Below are positions 21,162 to 32,837 of a DNA stretch of 64,000 nucleotides, in pieces. The stretch covers positions 108,734,479-108,798,478 of the forward strand of contig CM045997.1 of NCBI GenBank assembly GCA_025175895.1, written 5' to 3'. The stretch comes from Wurfbainia villosa. Taxonomy: Eukaryota; Streptophyta; Magnoliopsida; Zingiberales; Zingiberaceae. A program made the position numbers and the translations under genes. Position 1 is the stretch's first letter; each line of letters opens with the position of its first letter. The notes under the pieces are model-generated. The model was given only the letters and a program-made list of their open reading frames with translations, did not search any database and was not told the DNA's origin.

Positions 21162-22607
21162 GTCTCCCCCTTTTTGATGTTTGACAACCCGTTTAAGTTT
21201 AGGTCACTCTACTCGCTTGATTGACCACAATCAGATACATTAGATACATCAGATTAACAGAAGGATCAGATTATTAACTTAAAGACAGATACAACAGACA
21301 AATCAGATCATTAGATAAAACATATACAGGTGATAAATCAAGATAATAACCTAAAATATAAATATTTTCTCCTCCCCCTTTGGCAAACACCAAAAAGGTT
21401 TTTGTAAGCACAGATATTAGATCAGATCACCGTACATCAAAGCTATTGGTTAGATCATGGTAAATCAGACATCAATCAAGGTTTTTTAAGCACTTAAAAC
21501 CCTCCCCCTCAATGCTATTTACATTTTTAGTTTTAAATTTTGAAATCACCTCCCTTTCCTATTCATTTGTACTGTAAATTTACTGTTGTTAAGCTTTCTC
21601 AAGCTTTCTCTAGCATTAGAAGTGGTAAACCAACCTAAAATAGTCCAGTCGAGCCTCTGGTCGAGGCCTACTTGCTTCTGGGGGCGTTAGTTGAGTGCCC
21701 AGTCGAGGTCCACTCGACTCTGTGAGATTTCTACATGAGCAGTCAAGCCGTTGGTTGAGTTCCACTCGACTCCGTGTGAGCGTGACATGAACAGTTGAGT
21801 CGCTGGTCGAGTTTCACTCGATTTTGTGAGCTACGCAACAAAGCCAGTGAGGGTATCAGTCGAGGTTACGCCTCAACTAGAAGCTTAGTTGAGGTCCTAG
21901 TCGAGTATAACTCGATTCTGTTCGGTCTCAAATAGAGCCCAATCAAGGCGCCGGCTCGACTGTTTACTGATAAGTGAAACTGTGCAATTTTTTAGACTGA
22001 ACTTCAGAAACTCATATTTAATTCCAAAAAATTCAATAAATCTTGAAATTTTTTGTATAGAATTCGTACATCATACTCCCATAGAGAAAAATATGTGTAA
22101 ATAAAAATACCTAAGATTTATCCTAATTGATACAATTTTCAAATAATTGAAAATAAGAGCCTTTAGTGCTTTCACCTACTTGTATCAACACCTCTAGTAG
22201 TGATTCCTATCACTAGATAGAATTCATCATGGTTACAAGAACACATTTCTAAGCCATGCTAAAAGATTATCCTTAGGTTGTAATTATCTTAAGGGATTCA
22301 ACCAATTTTACTTGGTTGGAATGCCCAATTATGATCTTCAGACCAAATACACATGAATTATGCATTGGTCTTCCCCATAATTGGTTAAATTAATGATTGC
22401 TGTCTCGATAACCTCCTTACCCAAGGGATGCAATGAGCATTTTGGGTAAATTGGTTTTACCTAAACATCTCACCCCACCAACTAACAATACAAAAACAGT
22501 TTTTGTTAAACCTATAGTTTGTGTGAGATGATTCCCAAGTTATCCAGATTTCCCAATTTCTTCTTGTTATGGTGAGTTTGTCCTTATGATCACGGAAGTT
22601 TTATTAC
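21162..22607 (-). other. PPT and 3' UTR of element F
   Basis: The PPT is the reverse complement of GTCTCCCCCTTTTTG (21162-21176). The following TGATGTTTGACA is shared with E (30961) and I (63677). A second cluster of CAGTCGAG/CTCGACT motifs lies at 21640-21960. The rest is AT-rich with no frame of note. Confidence 0.7.
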
Positions 22608-23381
22608 TCACTCAGTAACACACATGCCTAATTTCCTCCTCAAGTGACTAAATTCCTTTTCAGTGAGTGGTTTAGTGAAGATATCAGCTAGGTTAGATTT
22701 TGACTCGACATAGTCGAGTACAACATCTCCCCTAGCTACATGATCTCTAATGAAGTGATGTCTCACTTCAATGTGCTTCGTCCTAGAATGGTGGACAGGA
22801 TTCCTTGTCAAATTAATAGTGCTCATGTTATCATACATCACTTGTACATTTTTGTACGACAATCCATAGTCCTCCAACGTATGAGTCATCCACAACAACT
22901 GTGATACACTTCCCCCTATGGCTATATACTCAACCTCGGTGGTGGAGAGAGCAACACAATGTTGCTTCCGACTTGACCAACTCACTAGTGAAGAACCTAG
23001 GAACTGACATCCCCCACTCGTACTCTTCCTATCTAACTTGCATCCAACATAGTTAGAGTCAGTGTATCCAACCAAATCAAATGATTTAGTGTGAGGGTAC
23101 CACAAGCCAACCTTAATAGTGCCTTTAAGATATCTCATTATTCTTTTCACAGCACTCAAATGAGACTCCTTGGCACATGACTGATATCTAGTACACACAC
23201 CCACATCATATAAAATATCAGGTCGACTTGCTGTGAGATAAAGTAGACTACCTATCACACTTCTATAATATTTCAGATCCACAGATTTTCCTCCTTCGTC
23301 ACTTCCTAGATTTGTATTTTGTGCCATGGGAGTAGATATCTCCTTTGAATTCTCCATATTAAATTTATTTAGCAAATTCAT
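22608..23381 (-). pseudogene. RNase H region of element F
   Basis: 257 uninterrupted codons covering the RT tail and RNase H. Seen: GSLLYLTASRPDI, AVKRIMRYLKGT, the YTDSNYVG box with catalytic Asp, SSRKQHCVALSTTEVEYIA with catalytic Glu, a D-N dyad in MYDNMSTI, HTKHIEVRHHFIRD-like and the closing NLADIFTKPL. It overlaps the upstream RT frame by four bases through a frameshift in a TATATATA run near 23400. Its role in an intact element is to degrade the RNA strand of the hybrid. Confidence 0.85.
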
Positions 23382-23697
23382 GGCATACCTAGACTGATGG
23401 ATATATATATCCCCTCCTTTGTTTGTTTGATATCAAGTCCAAGGAAGAATGTTAGTTCTCCCACAAGACTCATCTCAAATTCACTCTCCATGTGTCCTAT
23501 AAACTCATTCAGATACTTCTTATTATTTGAGCCACAGATTATGTCATCGACATAAACCTGAGCCACAAAAATATTTTCACCATCTCTTTTCAGAAATAGT
23601 ATTGGATCTATCTGACCTCTTCTTAACCCTTTCTCTACAAAGAATGTGGACAACCTTTCGTACCAAGCACGAGGTGGTTGTTTCAGCCCATAAAGAT
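23378..23697 (-). pseudogene. C-terminal RT fragment of element F
   Basis: Opens at 23697 with LYGLKQPPRAWYERL, then YVDDIICGS (catalytic Asp-Asp) and FFLGLDIKQTKEGIYI. It is split from its N-terminal half by insertion of G at 23698; AAAGA (23693-23697) is the candidate target duplication. Confidence 0.85.
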
Positions 23698-23805
23698 GTT
23701 AGACTCTCCGAGCCGCAAAAACCACTTTTTGCATTGCGAAAACCTCGGAAGGCGGCCACAGATCCGTGCGAAGATAAATAAAATTCATGTACACATGTTT
23801 ATCTA
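23698..23805 (-). mobile_element. Element G, left piece: end of its 3' LTR
   Basis: TGTTAGACTCTCC at 23698 mirrors CTAACA at 59654, giving the LTR terminal inverted repeat TGTTAG/CTAACA. Element C splits the LTR after ATCTA (23801-23805), which recurs at 54403-54407. Confidence 0.65.
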
Positions 23806-24835
23806 TGATATTGTTGTTACCTTTTCTCTGTGAATCGAGCCAAAGGGCTCGCGTGTGAGACATTATCTGAACCAAATAATTGATCCGACAAAGAAAGCAA
23901 GGTAGAATGGTTCGGGCACAATCGTCTGGGATAATTGAAACGGGAGGACGAACCGAAGTAATTGACACGACAAAGCAATGACATAGATCACTTCGATTGA
24001 GGCGGACGAGAATCAGTTTGGCTTGATAAGCCCGGAAACCGATAGGGTGGAGGAGAATCGGTTCGGCATGGCCAGCCCAGAAATGGCTTGGTTCGGGAAA
24101 AAGAAGAGTTGGTTCGGGTTGCTAGGAAGAGCCTAAGGGCTACGCCACATGCAAGTTATAGGTTAGTTCGCCAAAGGCAAATGGTTGAAAGGGACAAGCT
24201 AGCATATTTCCTGAAATGTAAGTAAAGAAGTTGTTACACAACAGAAGGGTGCCCTCATATAATATTCCGAGGAGCCTTCGCTCCTCGTGTCTGTAACAGA
24301 ATGATTCTCCAGGTGGATGTGGTGGCCACGTGTACGATGGAGAAAGCTTGCGATGCAACAACTGATCAGAGGAGGGGAATAAAAGGGGAGACCGGGACAA
24401 ATGAAAGGGGATCCACATCATTCCAACCAACAAGAGACAAAGGCACACCGAAGAGGAGGAGAGCAACGACTTTGCTAGAGAAGGAGAGAAGGAGAGTGGT
24501 GATCTCTATTTCCCTTACGCTGTTTCTTGTATTGTGACTTAATTGTAAGAGGTTTTCTCCTCCACCTCCGGAAGTTCTTTTCCGTGAAGGAGGACATTCA
24601 TAGTGAAAGTGTTTTGACACCGTAGCCGATGGGAGAGCTCATCTCCATGGAGTAGGAATCTTCATTCCGAACCACGTTACATCCGGTGTATTTGTTTGTT
24701 GTCTGTGTTGGCTTGCGCTTCCCTGCTTCACGTTTCATTTTTACTGTTGCGGCCGGAGAGAACCCCCCTAAGCTTCCTTCGCATACTACTGCATTGAAAG
24801 GGAGTCAACAGATCTTTTTCCCCGTCACCGCATCA
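23806..24835 (+). repeat. 5' LTR of element C
   Basis: 1030 bases, TGATATTG...CATCA. It matches 53384-54402 almost throughout (for example TTTTCTCTGTGAA, GGAGGACGAACCGAAGTAAT, TCTGATCAG-flanking segments), with scattered substitutions and small indels. Confidence 0.9.
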
Positions 24836-24836
24836 A

Positions 24837-24855
24837 TTGGCGCCGTCTGTGGGAA
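24837..24855 (+). other. Primer-binding site of element C
   Basis: TTGGCGCCGTCTGTGGGAA one base after the 5' LTR, a sequence typical of plant Tat-type gypsy elements. Confidence 0.8.
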
Positions 24856-24876
24856 CAACTTGAGCAAGACGTAGAG

Positions 24877-26105
24877 ATGCAGCCTGAAGAAATACAACAC
24901 CCAATTGCCTCCGCTACGGAGGAAAACCCCATTACAATACTACCATCGCAACTAAGAGACATGGTGGATAACGCCGTGGATGAAGCTCTTGCTAGAGAAA
25001 GAAGAAGGACAGGGTATCTTCACCCTCATTCGGGAGAACCTTCCTCCCGTGGACCACCACCAGAAGTGCCCCTCCACCTTGTACAACCACCAACATTGAA
25101 GTGTTACTTGGAGAAGGGCTAGGGGGGCGAGTACATCAGACTACTTTTCCTTTAACTTAGAATCGGTGAGAAGAGCAAGGGGAAAGCTGGTTAACTAGGG
25201 CTCCAGAGATCTACGAGCCCAGACCCTTCACCATGGATATTCTTTCCGAAATCCCACCGTCATACTTCAGGAATACCCAAGTTGACAAGTATGATGACAC
25301 AACAGATCTGGAAGAACACCTATTGCAATTTGCTGGAGCGGCCTCACTCCACTGCTATTCCGATGCCCTCAAGTGCCGAGTCTTCCGGACCACCTTAACT
25401 GGCTAGGCACAGAAGTGGTTCAACACCCTGTCCCCGGGGTCTACCACTTGTTTCGTTGATTTTCAGGGGATGTTTCGCTAAGAGTTCGCCAGCTGCAAGG
25501 CGTACAAGCACGACGCCTCCATCCTGCTGCACATTATGCAGGGGCCCTTAGAATCACTCAGAGAGTATCTTCATCAGTTCACCTCCACCGCCTGAAGCAT
25601 CCCTTCAGCAAGGTTGGATGCTTTCAGAGTAGTCATCCCGCACGGGTTGAGGGAAGGTCCATTCCTCAGTTCCCTTTTGAGGAAGCCCGCTAACAGCTAC
25701 GAGGAGCTATTAAGCCATGCGGAGAAATACATCAACGAAGAAGAAGGGCTGAAAGTATGAAGGGTCGAATGAGCCTCCGCAATAGTCCTTGTTGAAAGAA
25801 ATCGCCCTGCCGCCCCTCAAGCGCCTCCCAGATGGGGATATGCGCGATCTCTTTTACTAGAGGCTCTCAGGCCTCGGTTATTGCTACAAGGCGCTCGTCT
25901 CGCGCAGCCATTGCAGATCATGGCTGTCGACGTAGTTCCTCCCCCGCAGACTTGGAAGGAGCGGGAGATGGAATTTTACGATTAGTAGGGCCTACTACAA
26001 CGACCCACGGGGTACAAGGGAGTACTGTGTAACCCTCCTGCCCTATGTTTCTGCCAGTACCACATGGAGTACGGCCACGCCAGCGGCCGATGTTTTAAAC
26101 TACAG
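24877..26105 (+). pseudogene. gag: gag of element C
   Basis: Starts MQPEEIQHP at 24877 and runs to 25122, then shifts frame. 25200-25780 carries a retrotransposon gag domain: RPFTMDILSEIPPSY, AQKWFNTLSPGS, LLHIMQGPLESLREYLHQF, YEELLSHAEKYI. Near 26048-26090 a CCHH-like knuckle reads C-Q-Y-H then GHASGRC, as in Tat gag. Stops occur near 25405, 25480, 25595 and 25758. Expected to form the particle; inactive here. Confidence 0.85.
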
Positions 26106-26819
26106 GAGGAATTGGAGCGCCTCCAAGCCGCCTATTCGCAGTTGCGGCCTCCGACTGGAGGATCAGCACGACGAGGCCAACGACCCAATATGGCTTGTCC
26201 AGAGCCATATAATCAACGGCCGCAGGTTACTTTCCCTCCGGACTCCCAAACTCCGGTCCAAGAGGCTATTTCCCAAGGAGGCCTATCAGGTGAGGGCCCA
26301 TCATCTGATGTGAATAACGCCCCCACACGGGGGGTTATTCATGTTATTGCAGGAGGACCCACTGACGGGGACTCCAATCGAGCGTGGAAGTCATACACCC
26401 GTCTCATGGAGAGCCTGACCATCATCACCGACCATACTGTCCAAACCGCACCGCCGGTCTCATTCGGGCTGGAAGATCTCCGAGTCATCCTGCTGCCTCA
26501 CACGGATGCCTTGATGATTCGTATTTCCCTGGCCAACTACAAAGTGGCTAGGGTATTAGTTGATTCAGGAAGCTCTATCAACATCCTCTTCCAGGAGGCC
26601 TTTGGATAGATGCAGCCGGGAAATGCCCAGCTCGAAGACGTGGCCACACCCCTCTTCGGGTTCGCGGGACATGTGGTCCACCCTATAGGGCAGATTTCAT
26701 TGCCCTTGACTCTGGGCATAAAGCCTAGCCAAAAAACCAGTATAGTCCCCTTCCTCATTGTGGATGCTCCGTCCACTTATAATGCAATTCTTGGTCGTCC
26801 CTTCCTTGCCATTTTTTAG
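26064..26819 (+). pseudogene. gag-protease part of element C with aspartic protease
   Basis: One frame interrupted by a single TAG at 26607-26609. After the gag tail and a linker (VIHVIAGGPTDGDSNRAW, conserved in this clade) comes LVDSGSSINILF near 26555-26592, the D-S/T-G catalytic motif of a retroviral-type protease. It is followed by YNAILGRPFLAIF, the flap/C-terminal signature. A second stop is at 26817-26819. Confidence 0.85.
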
Positions 26820-27231
26820 GCAGTGGCTTCTCCGTACCACCAGAAGGTGAAATTCCCAATCGGATAGTTGGTTGGAGAAGTCCGAGGCGAGCAGAAGGCC
26901 GCTAGGAGCTATTATGTGCAAATGGTCCGGGATGACCAGAAGAAGGCCCGAACTGATGACCCCAAAGGGAAAGCTGTCGCGATGTCTGCGTGTTGGAAGA
27001 ATATCCTCCCAAGGAAGACAAGATAGAGGAAGGAGAGCTGGTGGAGATAGCTCCCGGAAAAACCACCCGGGTGGCACAACAGCTGGAGGCCAAGGAGGAG
27101 TTGGTGGCCTGAAGAATGAAGACATCTTCGTAGGAGATATGCATGACCTTATGGGAATTGACCCTCGCGTTGCTAAACACCACCTCAACATAACCAGAGG
27201 AGTCTGACCCATCCAACAGAAGCAGTGACAC

Positions 27232-27364
27232 TTTGGACTTGAGAAGGACAAGGTTATAGCCGAAGAAGTAGATAAACTGTTAAAAGCGGGTCATGTGAAA
27301 GAAATCCAATTCCCTGAGTGGGTCTCCAATGTAGTCCTGGTCCCCAAGCCTTCTGGGCAGTGAA
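27232..27364 (+). pseudogene. RT of element C, part 1
   Basis: VIAEEVDKLLKAGHVKEIQFPEW then VLVPKPSG, the N-terminal gypsy RT block. A stop (TGA 27361-27363) precedes the point where D inserted; GGATG at 27365-27369 is the left target copy. Confidence 0.85.
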
Positions 27365-27369
27365 GGATG

Positions 27370-29482
27370 TGTAACGCCCGTAAAATTTCTAGCAATTTTA
27401 CAAGAATTTTTGCATGATTATAATGGGCTTTGTTTGAGCTCTTTCAAAAAATAAAAGAAATAGAGCCAAAAAGGATGCATGGCCCAGGATTTGAACCCTA
27501 AACCCCCAAGTAGATAGTTAAATCTTAAGATGCACCAATAACCAGAAGCCCAGCAGGGTTGTGCTATTAGGAGGGTATGAGAAATGATAGATAAGGGTAA
27601 GGGAGACTAAGGGACACCTTCAAGTGAATAAATAGGTGAATGAGGAGACAAGAGAAACCACAATTGCCATTCTCCACTTCTCTTCTTCTTCCTCGCCGAA
27701 ACCCTAAGCTCCCCCTCTTCCATTTTCCGAAAACCAACCAAGCAAGAAGAGGGCTCTAGTCTTGGCATCACTTAGGGTGTTTCCAACTATTAAACAAAAT
27801 GAAGGATGTAAGTATCCCCTCACTTGCAGTCAAGTTGCTTCGGTTGATAGTTGTTAAGAAATTTCTTCATGAAACTTTCGGCCAACACCCTATACATGCT
27901 TCCCATGATTGTCCATGCTTTGTTTTGTATGAATATGATGATAACATGTTTCTCGATAGGCTTGGTTTAAGGGTTTGATCTTCAAGCTTCATGAAACTTT
28001 CGGCCAACACCCTATACATGCTTCCCATGATTGTCCATGCTTTGTTTTGTATGAATATGATGATAACATGTTTCTAGATAGGCTTGGTTTAAGAGTTTGA
28101 TCTTCAAGCTTCATGAAACTTTTGGCCAACACCCTATACATGCTTCCCATGATTGTCCATGCTTTGTTTTGTATGAATATGATGATAACATGTTTCTAGA
28201 TAGGATTGGTTTAAGGGTTTGATCTTCAAGCTTCATGAAACTTTCGTCCAAGACCCTATACATACTTCCCATGATTGTCCATGCTATGTTTTGTAGAAAT
28301 ATGATGATAACAGGTTTCTAGATAGGCTTGGTTTAGGTGTTTGATCTTGAAGCCTCTTGAAACTTTCGGCCAATAACCATTTAGGCTCCTAATGGATTTC
28401 TATGCTATGATCTATATGTAGTTATGTTATGTTTTGAATGTAGATGAAGATATTATGTTGATAGCTAAGTTAGATTCGAGTGTTGGATCTTTAAGCCTCT
28501 TGAAACTCTCAGCCAAGACCTATTTAGGCCCCTAAAGGTCTTCCATGCCATGATCTATATGTGATGGAATTAACATGTGGTTAGTTAGATCTTGTACAAG
28601 TTATTTAGGGTTTAAAATTTTGTGAGAACCCCATGAAGTTTAGATCACACCATGTTATGCTTGTTCATGATGTTTATGCCATACTCTATATGTGTGTGAT
28701 GTTAGTATGATGTTAAGTAGACCTTGCACAAGTTGTTTAGCATGTAAACTCCTAAGAACCCTCCCTTAGGGTTTCGGCCAACCCATGTACATGCCCTCTA
28801 CTAAGTCCTCCATGCCACGCTACATGTAGAAAAAGATGCAAATATGATGTTAGTTAGATTTTATGATAGCATGATTGGTTGATGTCACTACCTTATGTCC
28901 ATGTTAATTGTATGAATGTATGATTATGTTCTGCTTATTGCCATGTTAATTGTATGAATGTATGATTATGTTATGCTCATTGCCATGTTAATTGTATGAG
29001 TGTATGATATGTCATAAAGAAGGAACATGATATGTTGTGAAAAGAAATATGATATGTTATGAAGAAGGAAACATGATATGTTATAAAGAAGGAACATGAG
29101 ATGTTATGAAAAGAAATATGATATGTTATGAAGAAGGAACACGATATGTTATGAAAAGAAATATGATATGTTATGATAAGGAATATGATATGCTATTTTA
29201 CTTTTTGCATGGCTTGTACCGGACCCTAATAAGGTCCAAGGGATGGGCTCCTACGTGTCCTTGGGTCGACGGTCGTAGTACGGACCCAGTATAGGATGGG
29301 CTCCCAGATGCCCTAGGCCGATGGTCATAAGTACGGGCTTAGGATGGGCTTCTATGTTATGTTGCTCCTAGGTCGACGGACATAGTACGGGCCTAGTACT
29401 CTAGTAGGTTCGGGATTAGCTACCTCGGGTCTATTAGGGATGCGCGCTATGATGATGATGTATGTGGTACAATGCTGGACCC
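27370..29482 (+). repeat. 5' LTR of element D, part 1
   Basis: Matches 41443 onward with roughly a few differences per hundred bases. It ends in GACCC (29478-29482), the target duplication of E. It contains 122-bp tandem units and an ATGATATGTTATGAAGAAGGAA repeat at 29000-29190. Confidence 0.9.
27868..28480 (+). repeat. 122-bp tandem repeats in D LTR
   Basis: CATGAAACTTTCGGCCAAC recurs at 27868, 27990, 28112, 28234 and about 28355, a regular 122-base spacing, followed by more diverged copies. The same array is at 41942-42480 in the 3' LTR. Confidence 0.85.
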
Positions 29483-30959
29483 TGTTAGGAATATTGGAAT
29501 GGCTAGAGGGGGGTGAATAGCGTTTCGCCCGATCGTGGATGGAATTCAATCTCGTTCGTGTCTACAATTTCTTTAGTGCAGCGGAATATATATAATGATA
29601 AAAGCAATAACGAAATGGACACAACACAAATCACAACAAGAGCATATAACGTGGTTCGGAACCGAACCGGTTCCTACTCCACGGATTGGGTTCGTACGAA
29701 CCCTAGCGATGCCACAGACACCACTAACCAATAAAACTCCTTCTTGACACAAGTCAAGGGTGGAGAAACCCGTTACAAGTAATCTTACAACAATAAGATA
29801 CAAATACAAGCAATTACAATAATGAATATGAAATACAAGTAAAGAAAAGACTTTACAACACTTGTTTTGATTGCTTGAATGCTTGGTTGCTTGCTTGCAC
29901 TTGGAGACCTGATTTGCACCAACAAATCGCCCCAATAGCCCTCAAGAATCGATTGCTTTTTCCTCCATCACGAGCTCCATATATAGCTTCAACCTGTGCT
30001 GGAAAAAGTCTATCAGTCGACTGATCGGGACAATCAGTCGACTGATGCCACTGTTGTCGTGAGACAACGGCTAGTTCCACGTTGGATAAGTCCAACGGAA
30101 CTACCATCAGTCGACTGATTGTGACCATCAGTCGACTGATGGAGTCCTCACTCGACCGAAGTCTCGACTCCATTCTCGTGGCCGAATTCTCGAGCACCAC
30201 CGTCGGTGATCACCGCGATCGATCGCTCGAGCTCATCGATCCCAACCTCGGCGCAATGATCGCTAGGCCATAACCCGCGATCAAACCCTAGTTGACTCGG
30301 TCGGTCGCCACATGGCACATGGGCCGACCGGGCACACCTCAAACATGAGGTTTTAACTCAAGTATGGTTCCCCCATACTTGCTAGACCACCCTTAGCCTA
30401 GACCTAAGCCTTCTAGCCACCTCCATCAGCCTCACGCCTCTCAGATCCCTCCAAGTCATCCATGACTTGTTCATCCATCGCGCTAGCCTTCAGGTGCTTC
30501 CGTCGGCTATGTCATGCTAACGGTGTCTACACCGCCAAGGCACATTGGACTTACGCCGCCAAGACTCCGCTTGGACTTTACGCCGCCAACCATTGGACTT
30601 ATGCTGCCAAGACTACCGCTTGGACTTTACGCCGCCAATATTAATCCCCTTGGACTTCAAATGCCAACCCATGTTGGACTTTCCATGCCAAGACCATGCT
30701 TGGACTTTTCTTGCCAACTCATGTTGGACTTTCCATTTGCCAAGACCCATGCTTAGACTTTCCTTGCCAACACATGTTGGACTTTCCATTTGCCAAGTAC
30801 TCAGGACTTGGACTTTCCCAAATGCCAAGTGTCCAACTTGGACTTTCCATGACAATTATATTGTCATATGTTTTTGTCGAAACATCAAAACACATCAAAA
30901 CATCACTCGAGCCAAACTCGAGTCCTGGTCAATCGTGACCTGGGCCGATTGCACCAACA
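29483..30959 (-). repeat. 3' LTR of element E
   Basis: 1477 bases. CAGTCGACTGAT motifs at 30010-30145, the CCAAG/CTTGG repeat array at 30540-30850 and the family head at 30930-30959. It is near-identical to 34553-36023 except in the palindrome cluster. Confidence 0.92.
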
Positions 30960-32837
30960 ATCTCCCCCTTTTTTATGTTTGACAAAAAACCAAACAACTA
31001 ATTGAGTTAGAATACCAATTATCCCAAATTGGTAAATGCTCTCCAAATGTTTTCCCCCAAACATTCTCCCCCTTTTTGACTAACAGCAAAAAGTTGTCTC
31101 CCCAAGAGGGTCAATGTCTCATGTCCCAATGAGATCTTACAATCTCCCCCTTGGTCCAAAAATACTTAGGATGCCTACCATCTTCCTAGTGATAAGTCCA
31201 ATATCACTCAAGAGAGACAATCCTATTTACTCTCCCAATTTCCAAATTGGGTCTCTCAAAAGTCCCCATCAATATCCCAATTGATGTCATATTCTCCCAA
31301 TAACTTCTCCTTTTCAAGGAGAAAAACACATCCATCATTCCAAGATGGATACCTCCCCCTAAAGGCTTGCTCCCCCTTGACCATTGCACCAACAATGTCC
31401 TTGGGAAGTCCCTAAGCCAATAGGAACTCTAAACCATCAAAATTAAGATTAGAAATTCAACATTGAACTTTCCAACACCTTAAAATTGATACAAACCCCA
31501 AATACTTCCCCTAATCCATATCCAATGGATTTACACCCTTTATAATGCTTCCCAAAGCATATCCCAGGGTTAGGAGTGATTAGGGATCATAACCGTAGCT
31601 GAAATCGGGTTAAACAACCTTGTTTACACCGAAATCAGGCTACCAGTCGAGTGATTCAGAAATCAATCGACTGGAACCTCCATCAGTCGACTGCCACCCA
31701 GGCGATCGATGCAAAATCCGATTTTGATTATCGAGAATGAGTTTTGAAAAATCATAACTAATTATATGCATATCGAAAAATCACGAAATTTGATACGTAT
31801 AATACTTATGACTAATACAATGGGTGAAAAATATTTTAAAATTATTTTACCCATAAAATAGTGAATTTGATACAAAACTCAAAACCATTGAAATTTTCAA
31901 TGTTTTGGCCCTATTTTGTATCAACTTCATCAATGGTGATTGCTATCAAAAGATAGACTTCACCAAGGTTTTTCAAAATGATTTTAAAAAGTTTTCAAAA
32001 CCTTATTTTGGATCATATTCCTTGGGCTCTATGCACATGACTTGTACACAAGCTTTCCCAATGATCCACAACTAAAATTAGATGAATTTTAGTTCATCTA
32101 GATGTAAAAACTATGCACCTTGAACTTAACTCATATCCTAGCATCTCACATGTATCTAGGGTGTATACATACACATACATGTCAATTAGATGTGAGATGT
32201 GGGTTTTGTTCTCCCTAAACTAGGGTTTCATGCATTTTCTAAAGCAACTCTACTTGATTCCCTTATAACTGGGACTCCAAGTCATGCCATAGTCCTTAAA
32301 TCATTTTTAATCAAGTTAATGCATGAATGTATGATCATGGCATAAATAATAGCCTTATTAAAACATGGCCAATGATCATGATGTCATGACATATGATGAA
32401 ATCTAAAAACACATGACATTTATCCTTAATCCCTAAGCATACTCATGACATATAAATGATAGAACATAAACATGATGTCATGTCATGGCATATGACAAAC
32501 AAATCATGGCAAGTAAAAAGTATAGGTATAAGTATACCTAAATTTTAATATTAATTGCCATTTGATATAATTAATTATATTTTTCCATATTAACCTAAAC
32601 TTTCCCAAGTGTGCCAAAAACCCAAAATGACACACTACAACCTCTAAACCTAAATTGTGCCAATTTAATCATTTTATCAAACTTCTCAAATAATATTGGC
32701 ACATCCTAAAATCTTTTAGGATTAAAGCTCAAATGTATTTTCAAGGTAACCATAACCTTGAAAATATCCTAAAGTGCCACCTTTACAATGGTTGAGTTAA
32801 CTACCCATCCAATCAAGGTTGGCACACCCTAACCTAT
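30960..32837 (-). other. PPT and 3' UTR of element E
   Basis: The PPT is the reverse complement of TCTCCCCCTTTTTT (30961-30974). At least four further CTCCCCC-type tracts occur by 31380. The conserved hairpin ATCCATC...GATGGAT is near 31331-31351. A CAGTCGACTG cluster is at 31640-31700 and TGTCATGACA-type palindromes at 32380-32490. No coding frame. Confidence 0.75.

Larger units (their letters stand above)
19525..23697 (-). mobile_element. Element F: SIRE-like Ty1/copia, 5' part outside window
   Basis: Minus-strand element: 3' LTR (19525-21161), PPT, long 3' UTR, RNase H and the end of RT, then broken at 23697 by G. RT and RNase H motifs fit the SIRE/Maximus lineage (YVDDIICGS, KQHCVALSTTEVEYIA, MTHTLEDYG). 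Its PPT-flanking sequence and LTR repeats resemble those of the gag-only elements. TTGGC (19520-19524) is the left target flank. Confidence 0.85.

Noticed and set aside
26872..27251. Overlapping frames on both strands of C (26872-27207 plus, 27251-26697 minus)
   Set aside because: Shadows of the gag-pol linker between protease and RT in another frame.
27485..27600. tRNA-like signal (GGATTTGAACCC, resembling a B box) in the D LTR
   Set aside because: No acceptor stem or A box at proper spacing; present in both LTRs, so it is LTR sequence.
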